Shown here in pieces: positions 61,601-64,000 of a stretch of DNA of 64,000 nt. The notes below the pieces were generated by a model. That model was given only the letters and a program-made list of their open reading frames with translations. It did not search any database and was not told the origin of the DNA. The stretch is from Rhodococcus sp. IEGM 1379 (GTDB lineage Bacteria; Actinomycetota; Actinomycetes; Mycobacteriales; Mycobacteriaceae): assembly GCF_030056815.1 (NCBI RefSeq), contig NZ_JASHKR010000005.1, forward strand, positions 121,600 through 185,599, written 5' to 3'. Both the position numbers and the translations under genes were made by a program. Within the stretch, counting starts at the first letter, position 1. Each line of letters begins with the position of its first letter.

Positions 61601-64000
61601 GCGCCGGGTCGGAGATTGTGTAATGCCTACGGGCCGACCGAGGCAACCATCATGGCGAACATCAGTGAACCGATGTCGCCGGCGGCCGCGATCAGCTTGG
61701 GTGGACCGTTGCGAGGATTCTGCGAGGTAGTTCTCGACGCACGGTTACAGGCGGTACCAGTCGGAGTAGCTGGGGAATTGTACGTCGCGGGTGAAGCACT
61801 GGCTCGCGGGTATCACGGCAAACCTGTGTTGACGGCAGAACGCTTCGTAGCCAACCCCTTTGGCAGCCCAGGTGAGCTGATGTATCGAACCGGGGATGTG
61901 GTGCGCTGGAGAACCGATCGCACACTCGCGTACGTGGGCCGCAGTGACTTTCAGGTGAAGGTACGCGGATTCCGAATCGAATTGGGCGAGATCGATACCG
62001 TCCTCCACACTCATCCACACGTGAGGACAGCGTTGACGATGTCGCGGCCAGGGCCGTCGGGCGATACGGCGCTTGTGTCGTACGTCGTGCCGGTGGCTGG
62101 GCACGTGCTCGCGACTGCCGAGTTAATGGACTATGCCGTACATCAATTGCCCACGTACATGATTCCGGCCGCGATCGTTGTACTGGACGAGATGCCGATA
62201 ACGGCGGTGGGGAAACTCGATCGTGCAGCGTTGCCGGCGCCGCAATTCGGCTCGTCGGAGGCGGAGTTCCGCGCCCCGACAGGCCCTGTCGAGCAGACAG
62301 TTGCGCAGGTATTGGCCGACGTACTGGGCGTGACTAGAATTGGCCGGGGCGACAGCTTCTTCGACCTCGGAGGAAACTCGCTGGTCGCAACCAGGGTGAT
62401 TGCGCGACTCAATCGGGCTCTCGGCGCTGACCTCGGTGTCCGGACGCTGTTCGAAGCACCGACGGTGGAGACACTGGCAGAGCAGATCGGGCAAGCCGCG
62501 ATGTGGCACCCCGACCGGCCAGTTCTGACAGCACGATCACGTCCCGGCATAATCCCGGTTTCGCCCGCGCAGCAGCGTATCTGGTTCATCAACCAGTTCG
62601 ACACCTCCTCGTCGGCTTACAACATCCCGATGGCGGTGCGCCTGTCCGGCGATCTCGATGTGGAGGCGCTCCGGGCGGCACTGGGTGATGTCATCGAACG
62701 GCATGAGTCGCTTCGGACTGTCTATCCGGCATCTCCAGACGGCCCTCATCAGGTGATCGTTCCGTCGGCCCCGGTGGTTCCGGACCTGACACCGCAGGAT
62801 TGCAGCGATGTTGAAGCGTCGATCGCCGAGTTCGCTTCCCAGGGTTTTGATGTGAGCAAGACTGTGCCTGTGCGGGGCGTTCTGTTCCGGACCGGACCGG
62901 ACGAGCACGTCCTCATGCTGGTGGTTCACCATATTTCGGCCGACGGAGCGTCGCTGGCACCACTCGCTCGCGATCTGGCAATCGCCTACGACGCGCGGGT
63001 TCAGGGGCAGTCGCCAGACTGGAATCCGCTCACTGTGCAATATGCCGATTTCAGTCTGTGGCAGACGGAAATTCTTGGTAGCGGACAGGATCCCGACAGC
63101 ATCATGTCAGCGCAGTTGGACTACTGGAAGTCGGCATTGTCAGACTTCCCCGGGCCGATCGATCTTCCCCTGGATCGGCCGCGGCCCCGGGAGCGTTCGT
63201 TGCAAGGCGGGATCGTCAAGTTTTCGGTATCTCCGGCGTTGCATCGGGACCTGCTCGCGCTTGCACGGCAACACAACTCCACAATGTTCATAGTTATGCA
63301 TGCAGCACTGGTGGTATTGGTTGCGCGTGTGAGTGGGTCCACGGACATCACCATCGGGACGCCGATCGGAGGACGCGGGGAGGAGGCTCTCGACGATCTG
63401 GTCGGGATGTTTGTCAACACACTGGTGCTGCGGACGGCCGTCGACCCGGGCGCGACCTTCGCCCAGACGCTGTCCGAGGCACGGAAGGTTGACCTGGAAG
63501 CATTCGGCCACACCGAGCTGCCGTTCGAGAGAGTGGTAGAAGTGCTCTCACCGGATCGCTCGACCTCACACTCTCCGCTGTTTCAGATCCTGCTGGAGTT
63601 TCAGAACACCGTCGCCCCCAATCTGGAATTGCCGGGACTGACGGTGGAGGTGGTTGACGTTGATGCCGGAGTGTCCAAGTTCGATCTGCAGTTGGCGCTT
63701 GCGGAGCGCTACGACGAGTTGGGTGCTGCGGACGGTATCTCCGGATCGTTCACTTTCGCGTCCGACGTGTTCGATGGGCCGACAGTGACGAAATTCGGGG
63801 AGAGATTCATTCGGATTCTGGAAGATGTTGTTGCGGAACCGGATAGGGCTATCGGCGATATCGAGGTGTTCGTTTCGGGTGAGCGGGAGTTGGTTCTCGA
63901 GTCGTGGAATTCGACTGACCATCTGTTGCCGGGTGTGACGTTGGTTGATGTGTTTGATGCTCAGGTGGCGCGGACTCCGGGTGCTGTTGCGGTGGTGTTC
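58631..64000 (+). CDS. Nonribosomal peptide synthetase, N-terminal part (C / decayed C / A-T-C-A..., open at right edge)
   Basis: A single open frame of at least 1790 residues. Residues ~28-455 form an EntF-like condensation domain (FPLSAAQR, HHVALDG at ~159-165, HYVELRGELD). Residues ~460-695 are only the second half of another C domain, starting at YWKNQLSGMPELLKLPSD. An adenylation domain follows (YTSGSTGRPKG at ~867, NAYGPTEATI, YRTGDVV, GKLDRAAL), then a carrier domain with FFDLGGNSL (Ser ~1250) and a full C domain with HHISADG at ~1433. A second A domain begins at the window edge. The peptide product is unknown; EntF-like C domains point to a siderophore-type product. The start may be GTG 58631 or GTG 58688, which follows a purine-rich GAGGGGAG site. 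Confidence 0.93.
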   Translation, partial: MEPIDVRKSISGRAERGEVVLQHTSGAEYFPLSAAQRATWFAQQFQPDIPISIAHYVELRGELDVELLRKETVAVAREFESPLLRVVEVDGHPMQYVDDTIDIPVDVIDFRGEADPVAAAHELMNRDYQRQLDLGVDRLVETSILCVGASHYLWYSRIHHVALDGYGAMTMMNRIAHRYSAAVAGCEPDSSYAATQRELYEIDSRYRSSDRYAADREYWAARTSAVEGSTLSDVSGPALARSRVESALLSGTACVGLEESERQAATVVAAMACYLSRMTSKTTVLVNVPLLGRTTSTLRKSGGMMVNVAPLAISVDEGDTVSELVSSVQQELMGALRHQRCSLDDIRRDLGSSGDGLSGPMVNVMLFRQNIALGSIVGEYHIVTSGPVEDLLVNVYPSGTQAEIFVDFRANPNRYTDSVLRTHHTQFVELLEEFIASDLDSRLDTIHRATALEGERRRRVVDQLEYWKNQLSGMPELLKLPSDRARPASQSLRSEGVEVLIGTDTHRRVIEVASEHGATSFAVLHAAFAVLLSRLSGTSDVVVGTAVSGPANIVVLRTRVETEMSFTHLLCLVRDINAEAFDHSGVPFGELVRSLEVGDSPAYSPIVQVMFEDHEGTERIGDNGIGRFDLRATASQAFDAGGNPSGITVKLGFATDLFDVETVRGLGTRFRRILEAVTITPGVGVGDIDILVDAERHTLVPVQGAVASSERTLPELFDAAVQANPDGIALSSCGVGLTYREVDERSNQLARVLAAQGIGTENFVALGIARSIESVLSMLAIAKTGAAFVPVDPSYPAGRIQHMLDDSGAAAGVTVSADRSRLPNSIPWLVLDDPELRTKCSTEAVSAVTDAERIRPLRLDNPAYVIYTSGSTGRPKGVPVTHRGLASFAAELLSRFGATQDSRTLHFSTPSFDASVSEYLFAFGAGATMVIVPPTIYGGEELSRFLRTERVTHGFITTAALGTVEPEGLSELQNVIFGGEACPPELVKRWAPGRRLCNAYGPTEATIMANISEPMSPAAAISLGGPLRGFCEVVLDARLQAVPVGVAGELYVAGEALARGYHGKPVLTAERFVANPFGSPGELMYRTGDVVRWRTDRTLAYVGRSDFQVKVRGFRIELGEIDTVLHTHPHVRTALTMSRPGPSGDTALVSYVVPVAGHVLATAELMDYAVHQLPTYMIPAAIVVLDEMPITAVGKLDRAALPAPQFGSSEAEFRAPTGPVEQTVAQVLADVLGVTRIGRGDSFFDLGGNSLVATRVIARLNRALGADLGVRTLFEAPTVETLAEQIGQAAMWHPDRPVLTARSRPGIIPVSPAQQRIWFINQFDTSSSAYNIPMAVRLSGDLDVEALRAALGDVIERHESLRTVYPASPDGPHQVIVPSAPVVPDLTPQDCSDVEASIAEFASQGFDVSKTVPVRGVLFRTGPDEHVLMLVVHHISADGASLAPLARDLAIAYDARVQGQSPDWNPLTVQYADFSLWQTEILGSGQDPDSIMSAQLDYWKSALSDFPGPIDLPLDRPRPRERSLQGGIVKFSVSPALHRDLLALARQHNSTMFIVMHAALVVLVARVSGSTDITIGTPIGGRGEEALDDLVGMFVNTLVLRTAVDPGATFAQTLSEARKVDLEAFGHTELPFERVVEVLSPDRSTSHSPLFQILLEFQNTVAPNLELPGLTVEVVDVDAGVSKFDLQLALAERYDELGAADGISGSFTFASDVFDGPTVTKFGERFIRILEDVVAEPDRAIGDIEVFVSGERELVLESWNSTDHLLPGVTLVDVFDAQVARTPGAVAVVF

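Noticed and set aside
61300..61650. Prediction of the amino acid chosen by the NRPS adenylation domain
   Set aside because: The pocket residues around FDASVSEYLF and NAYGPTEATI can be found, but one code position cannot be aligned safely by eye, so I give no substrate.

Overview
The window looks like a chromosomal segment of a high-GC, mycolate-type actinobacterium, most probably Rhodococcus (an R. erythropolis/R. qingshengii-like strain). This is an inference from gene content and order. The backbone proS ... rimP-nusA-ylxR-infB-ylxP-rbfA-nrnA-MATE-phosphoesterase-pptT-truB ... mntR-ribF-rpsO-pnp-pepR is the same order I know from Mycobacterium tuberculosis (Rv2845c down to Rv2782c). GTG starts, ATGA/GTGA overlaps and hairpin terminators without strong T-runs are frequent, as expected for this group.

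Layout. 1-2.7 kb: the 3' part of proS, an O-methyltransferase and a rhomboid-like membrane protein. 2.8-11.3 kb is an accessory block inserted into the conserved order: an acyl-CoA dehydrogenase/NTF2-like pair, a MocR regulator sharing its start codon region with an EamA exporter, an SDR/NTF2-like pair, and a TetR/MFS pair around a 30-bp dyad. 11.3-24.2 kb: DUF4439 protein, lipoprotein, then the transcription/translation operon rimP to truB, with three tandem 29-bp hairpin units in its leader and a disrupted gene after truB. 24.2-30.7 kb: mntR, ribF, rpsO, pnp, pepR. 30.8-33.9 kb: a zinc alcohol dehydrogenase and a large secreted cutinase-like protein ending at a very strong terminator.

33.9-48.2 kb is a 16-gene, single-strand locus for a group 1h (actinobacterial, high-affinity) [NiFe]-hydrogenase: hypAB, small and large subunits, a NifU/Rieske-like electron-transfer protein, several little-studied conserved proteins, a maturation endopeptidase, and hypC, hypF, a second hypC, hypD and hypE. 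Together these would build and connect an enzyme that oxidises trace H2 and passes electrons toward respiration. HypA/B insert nickel, HypCDEF make the Fe(CN)2CO unit, and the protease trims the large subunit.

48.1-58.4 kb is mixed accessory DNA: DUF35 and AraC genes, a small hydrophobic ORF, a chimeric scar joining a DUF222 (13E12) fragment to the end of an F420/PPOX-type gene behind a LexA-like box, an alcohol dehydrogenase, lplA, a membrane protein/ferritin-like hydrolase pair with a divergent TetR, and a kstD-type steroid dehydrogenase co-transcribed with its own TetR. From 58.6 kb to the end runs a nonribosomal peptide synthetase, open at the right edge. Its EntF-like first C domain is followed by a decayed half C domain, then A-T-C and the start of a second A domain.

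The most noteworthy items are the uncharacterised proteins inside the hydrogenase locus, the decayed C domain in the NRPS, the hairpin repeats before rimP, the shared CATG start of mocR/eamA, the disrupted gene after truB and the DUF222/PPOX deletion scar. I saw no tRNA, rRNA, CRISPR array, IS element or prophage.
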